Origin: Duganella dendranthematis
Lineage (GTDB): Bacteria; Pseudomonadota; Gammaproteobacteria; Burkholderiales; Burkholderiaceae_D
Direction of reading: 5' to 3'
NCBI RefSeq assembly: GCF_012849375.1
Contig: NZ_CP051684.1
Location: 5,580,001 to 5,644,000 of the forward strand
Length of the DNA stretch: 64,000 nt
In this document: positions 42,913-52,400 of the stretch, one piece after another
Layout: each line of letters opens with the position of its first letter
Numbering within the stretch: position 1 is the first letter of the stretch
The notes under the pieces: generated by a model
Seen by the model: the letters and a program-made list of their open reading frames with translations, nothing else
What the model was told of the DNA's origin: nothing
Databases searched by the model: none
Program-made: the position numbers and the translations under genes

Positions 42913-43881
42913 ATGAAGGCACGCATCTGGGGCGCGCGCGGCTCATTGCCGGTGGCCCTGAACCACAAACAAATCCGCGCCAAGCTGGTGACGGCGCTGG
43001 AAGGCGCCATCGGCCGCGATCTCGATACGCCTGAAAAAGTGGCGGATTATGTCGACCATGAGCTGAGCTTCGACGTGCGCGGTACCTATGGCGGCAATTC
43101 CAGCTGCGTGGAAGTCGAAGCCTGGGATGGGGACGCGGTGCATGAACACATCATCCTCGACCTGGGTTCGGGCGTGCGACCGCTGGCCGGCGCCAAGCTG
43201 GCGCGCTATGGCGCCGCGCAGCCGCAGACCTATCATGTGTTCCTGTCGCACCTGCACTGGGATCACATCATGGGCTTCCCATTTTTTACACCAGCTTACA
43301 TTCCGGGCAACCGCATCATCATCTACGGCTGCCATCAAGAGCTGGAGGCGGCGTTGCGCCGCCAGCAGGACCCCATCAGTTTTCCGGTGCCGTTCGACCA
43401 GCTGGCGGCCGACATCTCGTTCGTGCAGATGACGCCCGGCGTGCCGCTGCAGGTGCGCGACGTGACGGTGACGGCCAAGCTGCAACTGCATGGCGGCGAC
43501 TCCTACGGCTATCGGCTGGAGCAGGGCGGCAAGGCGATGATCTACACCACCGACTCGGAACACAAGCTGGATAACATCGCCGAACACGCGGCCTTCGTGG
43601 ACTTCTTCCGCGATGCCGACCTGGTGATCTTCGACGCCATGTATTCGTTGGAAGAGTCGATTTCGGTGAAGGCCGACTGGGGCCATTCCAGCAATGTGGT
43701 GGGTGTCGAACTATGCCAACTGGCAGGCGTGCGCCAGCTTTGCCTGTTCCATCATGAACCGGTGTACGACGATGCGCGCATTTCGCGCGTGCTGGCCGAA
43801 ACGCGGCGCTATGCCGAGGTGACCTGCGAGGCGCCGCTGGAGATTGTGTCGGCCTACGACGGCATGGAAATCACGCTCTAA
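42913..43881 (+). CDS. MBL-fold metallo-hydrolase
   Basis: The protein has 322 residues. The metal-binding motif is 'HLHWDHIMG' (His113, His115, Asp117, His118), with further ligands in 'GGDSYGYR' and 'HHEPVYDD'. 'RGTYGGNSSCVEVE' near residue 58 is typical of the Lactamase_B_2 branch related to PhnP and YcbX-like phosphodiesterases. The substrate is unknown. I chose the ATG at 42913; a TTG at 42883 is possible. It is divergent from the purine permease. Confidence 0.82.
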   Translation: MKARIWGARGSLPVALNHKQIRAKLVTALEGAIGRDLDTPEKVADYVDHELSFDVRGTYGGNSSCVEVEAWDGDAVHEHIILDLGSGVRPLAGAKLARYGAAQPQTYHVFLSHLHWDHIMGFPFFTPAYIPGNRIIIYGCHQELEAALRRQQDPISFPVPFDQLAADISFVQMTPGVPLQVRDVTVTAKLQLHGGDSYGYRLEQGGKAMIYTTDSEHKLDNIAEHAAFVDFFRDADLVIFDAMYSLEESISVKADWGHSSNVVGVELCQLAGVRQLCLFHHEPVYDDARISRVLAETRRYAEVTCEAPLEIVSAYDGMEITL

Positions 43882-43925
43882 CGGACTTACAATAGCGCCT
43901 GCATTCATTTTTCACAGGACCACGC

Positions 43926-44564
43926 ATGACCGAGTTTTCCACCGATATCTACACCGAGCCGTCGCCAGTCGATGTCAACACCCTGGCCAACCTCGGCCCA
44001 CTGACGCCGATGGCGGGCGTCTGGAAAGGGGAGCGCGGCCTGGATACCAAACCGAAGGCCGACGGTGCACGCAAGCAGGCGTATGTCGAGCGCATCGAGC
44101 TGTATCCGATCGACCCGGTCACCAACGGTCCGCAGCTGTTTTATGGCCTGCGCTATCTGATCATCATCAACAAGCCGGATAACGTCAAGACCTACCACGA
44201 ACAGGTAGGCTACTGGCTGTGGGAGCCGAAGACCAAGACCGTGATCCAGACCCTGGGCATCCCGCGCGGCCAGATCGCCATGGCGTCGGCGGTGGTGGAA
44301 CCGGACGCCAAACAGTTCGAACTGGTGGCGCGGCTGGAGTCCGACACCTACGGCATCCGTTCCAATCCCTTCCTGGAATACGGCTTCAAGACCACCGAGT
44401 ACCGCATCAAGGTCACCATCAATGATGACGGCACCTGGGGCTACGAGGAAGATACCGTGATGCTGCTGCGCGGTGAGGAAGAATTCCACCACACCGACCG
44501 CAACCTGCTGCACCGCGTGGCCGAGCCGCTGCCGAATCCTCTGGCCAGCGGCGTGCCGGCTTAA
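43926..44564 (+). CDS. Nitrobindin-like heme-binding beta-barrel protein
   Basis: The protein has 212 residues and belongs to the FABP/DUF1794 family, ten-stranded barrels that bind haem (nitrobindin, THAP4). The signature 'AGVWKGERG' lies near residue 30, with later 'YHEQVGYWLWEP' and 'EEEFHHTDRNLLHRV', whose histidines might coordinate haem iron. Members are linked to nitric oxide or peroxynitrite chemistry. The ribosome site AGGA lies a few bases before the ATG. It follows the MBL hydrolase by 44 bases. Haem binding is inferred. Confidence 0.82.
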   Translation: MTEFSTDIYTEPSPVDVNTLANLGPLTPMAGVWKGERGLDTKPKADGARKQAYVERIELYPIDPVTNGPQLFYGLRYLIIINKPDNVKTYHEQVGYWLWEPKTKTVIQTLGIPRGQIAMASAVVEPDAKQFELVARLESDTYGIRSNPFLEYGFKTTEYRIKVTINDDGTWGYEEDTVMLLRGEEEFHHTDRNLLHRVAEPLPNPLASGVPA

Positions 44565-45292
44565 TCGTCCTCGGGCTTTTTCTCGCCCACTGCCGTTCCA
44601 ATTGCAGCTGCCACCGGATTGACCGTGGTGGTAATCGTTGGAACGGTTTTGGTGATCATGCGGGTGTAGCCGCCGACCTGCACGCCGGCGCGGGAATGCG
44701 CCGAAACGTTCTGCTGGAATTGGGCGGTCCGCATGCCTATACCGGATTGCAGCAGCTTCCCAAGCGAGGCGATTGCCATCGCTAGCAGCGGGGTGGACGC
44801 CATCATGAGAATGAATTCGTCAGTGGGACGCTGCTTTTTCGCCAGGGCAGATCCCAGTCCCACCGACAGCAGGAAGATAACTGCGGGACTAATGATCGGA
44901 TGGAAGACCATCGGCAGCAGGGATATCAGGAACACCGCCCAAATCAGCGCGGCCTTTATTGCGTAGGGCAGCAGGGCGCCGATTGAACTCAAGACACTGC
45001 CAAATGCAAACAGGATAAGCAGTACGTCAGCGATCCAGCCGACCACCGGTATCATGGCGCACCCCGCCAGGATAGCCATCAGCAGCAACGCGCCGAGAAA
45101 ACCCGACACTATCTCCTGCCAGTTTCTGGCCACGTAGAGCAGAAGGCACAGCCCCGTGATCACGCCCATTGCGATAATCCCGGCGAGCCATACTTCTCGC
45201 GCCTGGAGAAAGTACACTATGCCGGCGTACGGCACAAATAGCAGCAGGAGCGGCGCGAAGGTGAAGCCGGCGTTGTCTGTTTGTTGCGTCAT
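44561..45292 (-). CDS. Multi-pass membrane protein of unknown function, paired with EcsC gene
   Basis: The protein has 243 residues with about six hydrophobic helices in residues 10-175, followed by a soluble tail of about 70 residues ending 'GTAVGEKKPEDD'. I do not recognise the family. It overlaps the EcsC-family gene upstream by four bases, so the two are coupled, and the convergent nitrobindin-like gene by four bases at the other end. It has somewhat lower GC than neighbours in places. Confidence 0.72.
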   Translation of the reverse strand: MTQQTDNAGFTFAPLLLLFVPYAGIVYFLQAREVWLAGIIAMGVITGLCLLLYVARNWQEIVSGFLGALLLMAILAGCAMIPVVGWIADVLLILFAFGSVLSSIGALLPYAIKAALIWAVFLISLLPMVFHPIISPAVIFLLSVGLGSALAKKQRPTDEFILMMASTPLLAMAIASLGKLLQSGIGMRTAQFQQNVSAHSRAGVQVGGYTRMITKTVPTITTTVNPVAAAIGTAVGEKKPEDD

Positions 45293-46128
45293 CTGGTGAG
45301 TTCCCGTGCGAGGCGAAGGCGAACGTTTTCGAATTCGTTTTTGATGGCCTCCATGCCGTATTTTTCTTCCAGCCGAAGCACGGTGAAGTGGCCGCGTGCC
45401 GTGTCCTGATAGAAGTCCATGAACAGGCTATTGACGGTGGCGCCGGTGAAGGCCCCGAGGACGGGGGCGGCTTGTAGTGCAGCCTTTTCGGTGATCACGA
45501 TGCCGAAGCGGGTCGCAATCGCATCAATTAACTGGGCCACCGATTTGCCCGCGGTTTTGGCTGACAGGTTTTTGGCGGCGCGATCGGCTGCGATTTTGCT
45601 GAGCGATTTTGCGGCTTCCGTCATCACTTCAGCCAAGGCTGCACGAGAGGCGTAGTAGCTGGCGTCAGTTTTATCGTCCGCGTCGCTGGTCTCACTACCG
45701 TGACTAAAGACGCTGAGGCATTCCAGCTGTACTTTCGGATCCGTGATGTCGTGTCCCTCGCTGCGGGCGATGTCGAGGATGGAGCGCATCATCAGCACAG
45801 TCGTGGCGGGGATTTCGACCGCCAGGCCGGCAAAGCCAAAGAAGCCGCCAATCGCACCACTCGCCGCTGCCGCGAACATGTGGGTCTTGGTGCTGGCTTC
45901 CTGGACCTTTGCTTCCAGGGTCTTGCCTGCCAGTTCCACGGCCTTGTTCAGGCCTTTCTGGGTAGCCTGCTGAATAACGTCCCGTCCTTTTTGCGGCAGT
46001 GCCTTGAGTCCCGCCTCGATCGTGGAGCCGACGACGTTGCTGATTTTGATCATCACCGGCGTATCGGTAAGTAATTTCACTGCAGTTTCAAGGGCTTGCA
46101 AGTCCTGCGGGTTCTCTTGGATGCTCAT
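45289..46128 (-). CDS. EcsC-family protein
   Basis: The protein has 279 residues. It carries the EcsC family pattern: 'AAAASGAIGGFFGFAGLAVE', then 'TTVLMMRSILDIARSEGHDI' and 'ECLSVFSHG', with a C-terminal 'FMDFYQDTARGHFTVLRLE'. EcsC is named from the Bacillus ecs locus but its biochemical role is unknown; plant and bacterial relatives are found near phage-defence and membrane genes. It precedes a membrane protein gene with a four-base overlap. Confidence 0.85.
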   Translation of the reverse strand: MSIQENPQDLQALETAVKLLTDTPVMIKISNVVGSTIEAGLKALPQKGRDVIQQATQKGLNKAVELAGKTLEAKVQEASTKTHMFAAAASGAIGGFFGFAGLAVEIPATTVLMMRSILDIARSEGHDITDPKVQLECLSVFSHGSETSDADDKTDASYYASRAALAEVMTEAAKSLSKIAADRAAKNLSAKTAGKSVAQLIDAIATRFGIVITEKAALQAAPVLGAFTGATVNSLFMDFYQDTARGHFTVLRLEEKYGMEAIKNEFENVRLRLARELTR

Positions 46129-46206
46129 TGTCCAGCCTATTGGTGTCGAAAAATTAAAGTAACCAATAGTCTAATAGATTTTCACTTGGGAAATATTCAC
46201 ACATTG

Positions 46207-48942
46207 TCACGATGCAATGGCGTAACCGTCGCGACCATTCCGTTTGGCGGTGTACAGCGCACTGTCGGCGCGGGCTACCAGTTCCGCTGTTGTTTCATCG
46301 TCGCCTTCATGCACCGCCACGCCGATGCTGGTGGTGACGTGGCGCGGCGCGCCGTTCAGCGTGAAGGGCGCGTGCATGGCTTCGACGATTTTGCCGGCCA
46401 GCCGCGCCGCTTCCTCGGTATTCGCCACCAGCTCGAAAACGATGACGAATTCGTCGCCGGCCAACCGCGCCACCGTGTCAGAGGCGCGCACGCTGGCTGT
46501 CAGGCGCGCGGCAAACTCCTTCAGCACCTGGTCGCCGGCGCCATGGCCCAGCGTGTCGTTGATCTCCTTGAAGTAGTCGATATCCAGATAGGCCAAAGCC
46601 AGCGGCTTGCGGTTGCGTCGCACCCGCAGCACGGCTGCGTGCAGAATCTCCTCGAACATCAAGCGGTTGGCGATGCCGGTCAGGCTGTCGATGCGCGCCA
46701 GCTGCTTGAGGCGCTCCTCGATTTCCTTCATGCGGGTAGTGTCGTGCGTCAGAGAGTAGATGCCTAGCACTGCGCCATCGGCCGATAGCTCGGGCAGGAA
46801 GGTGGTTTCCAGCGTATGCGTGCGGTCGCCGATGCGCGCTTGCAGCTCATAGGTGGCGGCCTCGCCGCGATAGGCCTGGTCCAGATGCGGTTCAGCGGTG
46901 CGGTATTGGTCGCCGCCGATACCTTCGGCCAGATGGCGGCCAATCAGCGTTTGCGGATCGGTGCCGAACCAGTGCTGGAAGGTCGCGTTGAGGAACTGGA
47001 AATTGCGCTCGCGGTCCAGGTACGCGATCAGCACCGGCAGGTTATCGGTCAGCAGCTTGAGGCGCTTTTCGCTGGCGGCCTGCTGCAACTCGGCGTTTTT
47101 GCGTTCCGTGATATCCAGCGCCATCATGTAAAAGCCGGACACCTTGCCGTCGGCGCCGATGTCGGGCACCAGGTCGCCCATCATCTGGCGCTTGACGCCG
47201 CGATATACGCCTTCACGTTCGTAGTGCACGCGCTGGCCGCGCAGCGCCGCTTCGCTCAGTTGCAGCAGGCTGCCGGCGAAATCCTCGCCCAGCACGTCGT
47301 TGACCGGCTGGTCCAGCATGGCGCGCGGATCGAGCCCCAGCAGCACGCGGAAATGGTCGTTGGTGAAACGGTAGCGCAGATCGCGGCCGATGTAGGCGAT
47401 CAGCGCCGGCATGCTGTCGGCAATGGTGCGCAGGCGCTTTTCGCTGGCGGCGATCTGCTGTTCGTATGCCACTTGATCCGTAATATCGTGCAGGAAGGCG
47501 GTGGCGTGATAGGCGCCGTCGTGGCGCAGCGCGCCGATCGACAGTTCCACCGGAATCGCGTGGCCGTCCTTGTGGATCGCGTTGACGCGCACGCGGGCGT
47601 TGACCATCGGCCCCTTGCCGCCCAGCGCAAAATACATCATGCCGGTGCGGTGGGCGTCGCGCTGATCGGGCGGCACGATGAGCTCCGCGATATCGCGGCC
47701 AATGGCTTCGTCACGGGTCCAGCCGAAGGTGCGTTCGGCGGCGGCATTCCATTTGGTGACGATGCCGGTGTTTTCGCAGCTGACAAAGGCGTCCGGCGCG
47801 CGTTCCAGGATATTACTGATCAGGGATTCGCTGTCGCGGATGGCCTTTTGCGCGGCTTCGCGCTCGGCGATCAATTCATAGAAGGCGGCGCTTAGTTCGC
47901 CGATTTCGTCACAGCGCTGGCGTTGCAGCACGCTGATGTCTGCTGCGCCGCTGCGGATATCGCCGATATTCCGGTGCAAACGGCCAATCGGTTTGAACAG
48001 CGTCTGGATCGCCAGCCACGCCATGATGCCGGCGATGACGGCAAATACGGCAGCGGCCAGCATGGCGTGCTGGCGCATCTGGATCATCGGCGCGAATGCT
48101 TCATCGACCGGGAAGCGCGCGCCGATGATCCAGTCGGTCGACTCCAGATGCTTGTACGAGTAAATGCCTTCGCTGCCGTCCTTGTTGACCGCCTCGGTCC
48201 AGCCTTCGAAGCCGCGCAGCGCCAGTTCGGTGGCGCGGTTGTAGCCGGGGCGGGCGTTGATGTGTTCCAGCAGCCGTTGGTGATTCGGGTGGTGCAGCAG
48301 GATGCCTTCGCGCGTCATGATGAACATGAAGCCGGTCTTGCCGGGCTTTTGCGCGGCGATCTGCTCCAGGAAGGCGGAGTTGGTCAGGTCGATGCTGCCG
48401 CCCAGCAGCATGACGGTACGGCCTTGCGCGCCGTGCACCGGTTGCAGAATCATGATCGACGGCAGGCCGGTTTCCACGCTCTTGTAAGGCGGCGAGATCA
48501 CCGGCTTGCCACCGGCCAGCGCGTTTTCCAGGAAGGCGCGGCTGCGCGGATTGAGCGCCCGCGTTGGTTCAGCATGATCGCCTTCCATGTGCAGCAGCGT
48601 GCCTTGCGGCGTGAAGAGGTGCAGATTAAGGAATTCCTTGCGCGCCACCGCATGACGTTCGACGTAGGCTTGCATCACGGCGGGAGTGGCGCCGGCGTCG
48701 AGCGGCAGGGTGTCGGCCAGGCTGGCCAGCAGCACTTTGCGGGCGGTGATTTGTGCATCCACCTGGGCGGCAGCGGATGACAGCAGCGCGTATTGCTGGT
48801 CGCCGATCACGCTTTTCATGTCGCGTTCCGCCAGCAGCAGCGCCACCAGTGTGACGATCAGCGTAGCCGTTAGTACCAGCATGACGACGACCACCGTCAT
48901 GCGGAACTTGAGGCTACGCGGTAGCGTTGCGAAAACGGCCAT
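46207..48942 (-). CDS. Cache-HAMP-PAS3-GGDEF diguanylate cyclase
   Basis: The protein has 911 residues. A membrane helix near 13-35 is followed by a periplasmic double Cache sensor (about 40-275), a second helix near 285-308, a HAMP domain, three PAS domains (about 370-740) and a GGDEF domain. The active site reads 'RLAGDEF', a common working variant, and an inhibitory RxxD site ('RASD') lies five residues before it, so cyclic di-GMP should feed back. The ATG at 48942 is the first with a clean membrane helix; an upstream frame extension is unlikely. It is divergent from the HAD phosphatase gene. Confidence 0.88.
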   Translation of the reverse strand: MAVFATLPRSLKFRMTVVVVMLVLTATLIVTLVALLLAERDMKSVIGDQQYALLSSAAAQVDAQITARKVLLASLADTLPLDAGATPAVMQAYVERHAVARKEFLNLHLFTPQGTLLHMEGDHAEPTRALNPRSRAFLENALAGGKPVISPPYKSVETGLPSIMILQPVHGAQGRTVMLLGGSIDLTNSAFLEQIAAQKPGKTGFMFIMTREGILLHHPNHQRLLEHINARPGYNRATELALRGFEGWTEAVNKDGSEGIYSYKHLESTDWIIGARFPVDEAFAPMIQMRQHAMLAAAVFAVIAGIMAWLAIQTLFKPIGRLHRNIGDIRSGAADISVLQRQRCDEIGELSAAFYELIAEREAAQKAIRDSESLISNILERAPDAFVSCENTGIVTKWNAAAERTFGWTRDEAIGRDIAELIVPPDQRDAHRTGMMYFALGGKGPMVNARVRVNAIHKDGHAIPVELSIGALRHDGAYHATAFLHDITDQVAYEQQIAASEKRLRTIADSMPALIAYIGRDLRYRFTNDHFRVLLGLDPRAMLDQPVNDVLGEDFAGSLLQLSEAALRGQRVHYEREGVYRGVKRQMMGDLVPDIGADGKVSGFYMMALDITERKNAELQQAASEKRLKLLTDNLPVLIAYLDRERNFQFLNATFQHWFGTDPQTLIGRHLAEGIGGDQYRTAEPHLDQAYRGEAATYELQARIGDRTHTLETTFLPELSADGAVLGIYSLTHDTTRMKEIEERLKQLARIDSLTGIANRLMFEEILHAAVLRVRRNRKPLALAYLDIDYFKEINDTLGHGAGDQVLKEFAARLTASVRASDTVARLAGDEFVIVFELVANTEEAARLAGKIVEAMHAPFTLNGAPRHVTTSIGVAVHEGDDETTAELVARADSALYTAKRNGRDGYAIAS

Positions 48943-48984
48943 GTCACTGGGAGTGGGGCTGTGGTGAAACGAGTATGTCACACC

Positions 48985-49011
48985 CTGACAGGCAAGACCA
49001 GCGGGTACAAT
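48985..49011 (+). promoter_or_regulatory. Putative promoter of the HAD hydrolase gene
   Basis: CTGACA at 48985-48990 and TACAAT at 49006-49011 each match five of six consensus positions, but the 15-base spacing is short. The leader to the ATG at 49067 would be about 50 bases, with AAGGA before the start. Confidence 0.35.
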
Positions 49012-49066
49012 GCGCGCTGCGGCAACGCCACAGTCGGCGTGCCGTTCTTTACAAGGAATGCGGATT

Positions 49067-49720
49067 ATGCTGCGGGCGATTTTGTGGGATAACGACGGTG
49101 TGCTGGTCGACACCGAACAGCTGTTTTACGAGGCGAACCGGGAGCTGTTCCGCCCCTTCGGGCTGGAACTCAGCACGCAGCACTTCTTCGACTGGTATCT
49201 GGCCGATAACTGCGGCGCGTGGCATTTGCTGGCGCCACCGCTGAGCGAGGCGCAGATGGAGGCCGAGCGTAGCGGGCGGAATGTGCGCTACGCGGCGCGG
49301 CTGGCGGCCGAACATATTCCGGCGATTGACGGTGTGGCCGAGGTGCTGGCGGCGCTGACGCCGCGCTTGCGCATGGGCGTGGTCACCAGCTCCAATGCCG
49401 ATCATTTCGAGATCATCCACCAGCGGCTGGACCTGTTGCAGTATTTTGAATTCGTGCTGACGCATGAATCGTACACCCGCAGCAAACCGGCGCCGGAGCC
49501 GTATCTGCTTGGGCTGGCGCGCATGGACGTGCGCGCCGACGAGGCACTGGTGATCGAGGATTCGCCGCGCGGCTTGCAGGCGGCGACGGCGGCCGGCATC
49601 CGCTGCATCATCTTGCGCAATGCGCTCACGCGGCATCACGATTTTCCCGGCGCCTGGCGCGTGGTCGATACCATGGCGCAGGTGCGGGAAGAGGTGGAAG
49701 CGCTGCTGGCCTCCGCTTGA
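49067..49720 (+). CDS. HAD-superfamily phosphatase (beta-phosphoglucomutase-like)
   Basis: The protein has 217 residues. The nucleophile motif is 'DNDGVLVDTE', with the two aspartates; the second motif is 'GVVTSSNADH', the lysine is in 'SKPAPEPYLLGL' and the fourth motif is 'VIEDSPRGLQAA'. This is the subfamily I plan shared by beta-phosphoglucomutase and sugar-phosphate phosphatases. The ATG at 49067 has AAGGA ten bases upstream. The substrate is unknown. Confidence 0.9.
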   Translation: MLRAILWDNDGVLVDTEQLFYEANRELFRPFGLELSTQHFFDWYLADNCGAWHLLAPPLSEAQMEAERSGRNVRYAARLAAEHIPAIDGVAEVLAALTPRLRMGVVTSSNADHFEIIHQRLDLLQYFEFVLTHESYTRSKPAPEPYLLGLARMDVRADEALVIEDSPRGLQAATAAGIRCIILRNALTRHHDFPGAWRVVDTMAQVREEVEALLASA

Positions 49721-51322
49721 TTAAGCGCCGAGCGGGATGCGGGCGGTGCGCCGCGCCGGCAGGGCGCTGCGGTGGCCTGCGCTATCCAGTTTGAAGACGC
49801 TGACCGCATCCACCAGGTGCGTGGCCTGTTCCTGCATGGTGACGGCGGCGGCGGACGCCTGTTCGACCAGCGCGGCGTTCTGCTGCGTGGACTGGTCCAT
49901 CTCGGTGATGGCGCCGTTGATATGCTCAATGCCGGACAACTGCTCCTGCGTGGCGAAGGCGATTTCGCCCATGATATCGGTCACGCGGCGCACGCTGGTG
50001 ACGATTTCCTCCATCGTGGCGCCGGCCTGGTCGACCAGGCGCGCGCCGGCATCGACCTTGTCGACCGAGTCGCCGATCAATTCCTTGATCTCCTTGGCGG
50101 CAGCGGCCGAGCGTTGCGCCAGGTTGCGCACTTCGGTCGCCACCACGGCAAAGCCGCGGCCTTGTTCACCGGCGCGCGCGGCTTCTACTGCCGCATTCAG
50201 TGCCAGGATGTTGGTCTGGAAGGCGATGCCGTCGATGACGGCAATGATGTCAACGATCTTGCGCGACGAGGCGTTGATCGAGGCCATAGTGTCGACCACC
50301 TGCGCTACTACCGCGCCGCCTTTGCCTGCCACGTCGGAGGCCGACATCGCCAACTGGTTGGCCTGGCTGGCGTTGTTGGCGTTCTGCTTGACGGTCGATG
50401 TCAGTTCTTCCATCGACGATGCGGTTTCTTCCAGCGAGCCAGCCTGGCGCTCGGTGCGTTCCGACAGGTCCAGATTGCCGGCGGCGATTTCGGCCGAGGC
50501 GGTGCCGATCGAATCGGTCCCTTTGCGCACTTCGGAGACAATGGCAATCAGGCTGCTGTTCATGTCCTTCAGCGCGGCCGACAACTGGCCGACTTCATCG
50601 CGGCTGCGGATCTGGATATCGGAACTGAGGTCGCCGCCGGCCACCGTGCGCGCCACCCGCACCGCATAACCGATAGGCCGCACGATGCTGCGCGTGACGT
50701 ACCAGCCGAAGAACAGGCCCAGGCCGGCGCCGGCCACGCCCAGCGCGATCATCAGTGTGCTGGAGCTGCTGGCAGTTTGCTCGGCATCGGTGCCGGAGTC
50801 GCGCATCAGTTGCACCTGGAAGGCGATCAGCTTGTCCAGCGCGGCGATGTAAGCGTTTTGCGCCGGCCGCACTTTTTGCAGCAGCAGTGCTGTCGCGCCG
50901 TCCTTGTCGCCGGCCTTGATGGTGCTGACCAGCTGGTCGCGCAGCGGCGAATAGGTGTCGCGGGCGTCGTTCAGCTCCTTGAACAGGGCCAGCGCCTGCG
51001 GCTGGTGCAGCAGGCCGCCGAGCTGGTCGAGCAGGGCGCCGATTTCCTTGCTGCGCTGGGTGATGGCGGCATATTCGGGGCCAGCCTCGCCGGCGTCGAT
51101 CAGCAGCAGGTCGCGCAGGCTGCGCGACTGTTGCGAGACGTGGTCTTTGACCTCGTTGAGCAGGCCGATTTTCATGTAGCGGTCCTGGATGGTCAGGCTG
51201 ATGGCGGTGCTGGTGGCGCGGAGTCCAAGCGCGCCGACGACCACCACAATCGCCATCAGCAGGGTGGTGAGGGAGAATGCAATCGTCAGCCGGTGACCAA
51301 TCTTCAGATTAGTAATATTCAT
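49721..51322 (-). CDS. Methyl-accepting chemotaxis protein, four-helix-bundle sensor
   Basis: The receptor has 533 residues: membrane helix 1 (about 12-32), a four-helix-bundle periplasmic sensor (about 33-190), membrane helix 2 ('[17 protein letters not shown]'), HAMP (about 210-265), and the signalling coil with the conserved tip '[20 protein letters not shown]'. It is the second such receptor in the window and close in layout to the first. The C-terminus 'RIPLGA' lacks a CheR-binding pentapeptide. It starts directly after the HAD gene stop on the other strand. Confidence 0.93.
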   Translation of the reverse strand: MNITNLKIGHRLTIAFSLTTLLMAIVVVVGALGLRATSTAISLTIQDRYMKIGLLNEVKDHVSQQSRSLRDLLLIDAGEAGPEYAAITQRSKEIGALLDQLGGLLHQPQALALFKELNDARDTYSPLRDQLVSTIKAGDKDGATALLLQKVRPAQNAYIAALDKLIAFQVQLMRDSGTDAEQTASSSSTLMIALGVAGAGLGLFFGWYVTRSIVRPIGYAVRVARTVAGGDLSSDIQIRSRDEVGQLSAALKDMNSSLIAIVSEVRKGTDSIGTASAEIAAGNLDLSERTERQAGSLEETASSMEELTSTVKQNANNASQANQLAMSASDVAGKGGAVVAQVVDTMASINASSRKIVDIIAVIDGIAFQTNILALNAAVEAARAGEQGRGFAVVATEVRNLAQRSAAAAKEIKELIGDSVDKVDAGARLVDQAGATMEEIVTSVRRVTDIMGEIAFATQEQLSGIEHINGAITEMDQSTQQNAALVEQASAAAVTMQEQATHLVDAVSVFKLDSAGHRSALPARRTARIPLGA

Positions 51323-51434
51323 GATTTGTTTTATTGTTAGTTGCCAGTGAGAATGTAAAGTGTAGCGTGACAGTCCATGGCAACAAAGTAATATTTCTTA
51401 ATAGAATGAATATATTTTTGAGCCAAGCAACAGC

Positions 51435-51464
51435 TTGCGAAATGCGGCTTTTTCGAGGTATAAT
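51435..51464 (+). promoter_or_regulatory. Putative sigma70 promoter of a small RNA
   Basis: TTGCGA at 51435-51440 (four of six) and a perfect TATAAT at 51459-51464 are 18 bases apart. Start would be near 51471. No open reading frame follows before a strong terminator at 51529. Confidence 0.5.
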
Positions 51465-51470
51465 TATCAC

Positions 51471-51565
51471 CAGTGTTGCTGCATTTGAAATATTAAAACA
51501 TTGCCTTGGTAGGGCTGGATGTTTGAAAGGGCCGGCGTTCGATTGAACGCCGGCCCTTTTTGTTT
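51471..51565 (+). ncRNA. Candidate small RNA, about 95 nucleotides
   Basis: A perfect TATAAT promoter box ends at 51464 and a 12-base-pair GC-rich hairpin followed by a T-run ends near 51565. The segment between has no protein-coding frame of its own. This promoter-terminator layout is typical of a trans-acting small RNA. It lies between the divergent chemoreceptor start and the nuclease gene. The AT-rich first 50 bases could be the pairing region. No known family is recognised. Confidence 0.45.
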
Positions 51566-51566
51566 T
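51529..51566 (+). terminator. Strong rho-independent terminator
   Basis: GGGCCGGCGTTC (51529-51540), loop GATT, then GAACGCCGGCCC (51545-51556) form a perfect 12-base-pair stem followed by TTTTTGTTTT. AAA/TTT bases on either side can extend it. It ends a transcript reading rightward, yet no gene lies immediately upstream on that strand. Confidence 0.88.
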
Positions 51567-51614
51567 CCGGGGGCTCCGCTAGAATGCGGCCAACTTTTTT
51601 ACCCTTGGAAATCT

Positions 51615-52400
51615 ATGCTTCTGATACAGCGTTCCGTGGCCGCCGCCACGCTGGTGTGCGGCCTGCTGGCCGCTGGACTGGCCAGTGCCGTCGAGTGCCC
51701 CACTTTCTACGTCGACGGTCGCCTGCCGGAAATCCGCAACAGCAAGATGGCCGCCGCTACGACCGAGCTGTGCTACGGCGTATTTGGCGTGATGCACAGT
51801 GGCATTACGCGTACGCCGCTGTGGTCGGCTGAGCACTTGACGGCGGAAAACGTCGAGGCGGCCAAGACGCTGTCGCGCGAAAACTCCTTCCATCCTGAAT
51901 CCCGCTTGCCGGCCTCGGCGCGCGCCGAGTTGTCCGACTACGCCCGCAGCGGTTACGACCGAGGCCACATGGCGCCCAACGGCGATATGCCGGACCGCGC
52001 CACCCAGCATGAAAGTTTTACGCTGGCGAACATGGTGCCGCAGGACGGGGACGTCAACCGCCACATTTGGGCTGGCATCGAGGGCGTGGTGCGCAAGATG
52101 GCGCAGAAGGAAGGCGACCTGTACGTGATTACCGGCCCGGTGTTCATCGGCGGCAATCTGCAAAAGGTAGGCAATGTGCTGGTGCCGACGCATTTGTATA
52201 AACTGGTGTACAGCCCACGCCAGCGCGCCGGCGCCGCGTTCTTTATCGAAAACCACGCCGATGCGCAATATGAGTTGCTGAGCATCGCTCAGCTGGAAGA
52301 CAAGATCGGCATCAATCTGTTGCCGTCGCTGACGCCAGCGCAAAAAGCCGTGATGCTGCGCGTGGCGAACGTGCGTCAACGCAAGACGGGGAATAAATAA
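51615..52400 (+). CDS. Exported DNA/RNA non-specific endonuclease
   Basis: The protein has 261 residues with a signal peptide ending about 'GLASA'. The beta-beta-alpha metal nuclease motif is 'DRGHMAPNGDM' with catalytic histidine 118, followed by 'ESFTLANMVPQD' containing the metal-binding asparagine, as in Serratia nuclease (NucA/NucM family). It likely degrades extracellular DNA and RNA in the periplasm or outside, for nutrition or biofilm matrix turnover. The stop codon shares a base with the next start. Confidence 0.9.
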   Translation: MLLIQRSVAAATLVCGLLAAGLASAVECPTFYVDGRLPEIRNSKMAAATTELCYGVFGVMHSGITRTPLWSAEHLTAENVEAAKTLSRENSFHPESRLPASARAELSDYARSGYDRGHMAPNGDMPDRATQHESFTLANMVPQDGDVNRHIWAGIEGVVRKMAQKEGDLYVITGPVFIGGNLQKVGNVLVPTHLYKLVYSPRQRAGAAFFIENHADAQYELLSIAQLEDKIGINLLPSLTPAQKAVMLRVANVRQRKTGNK

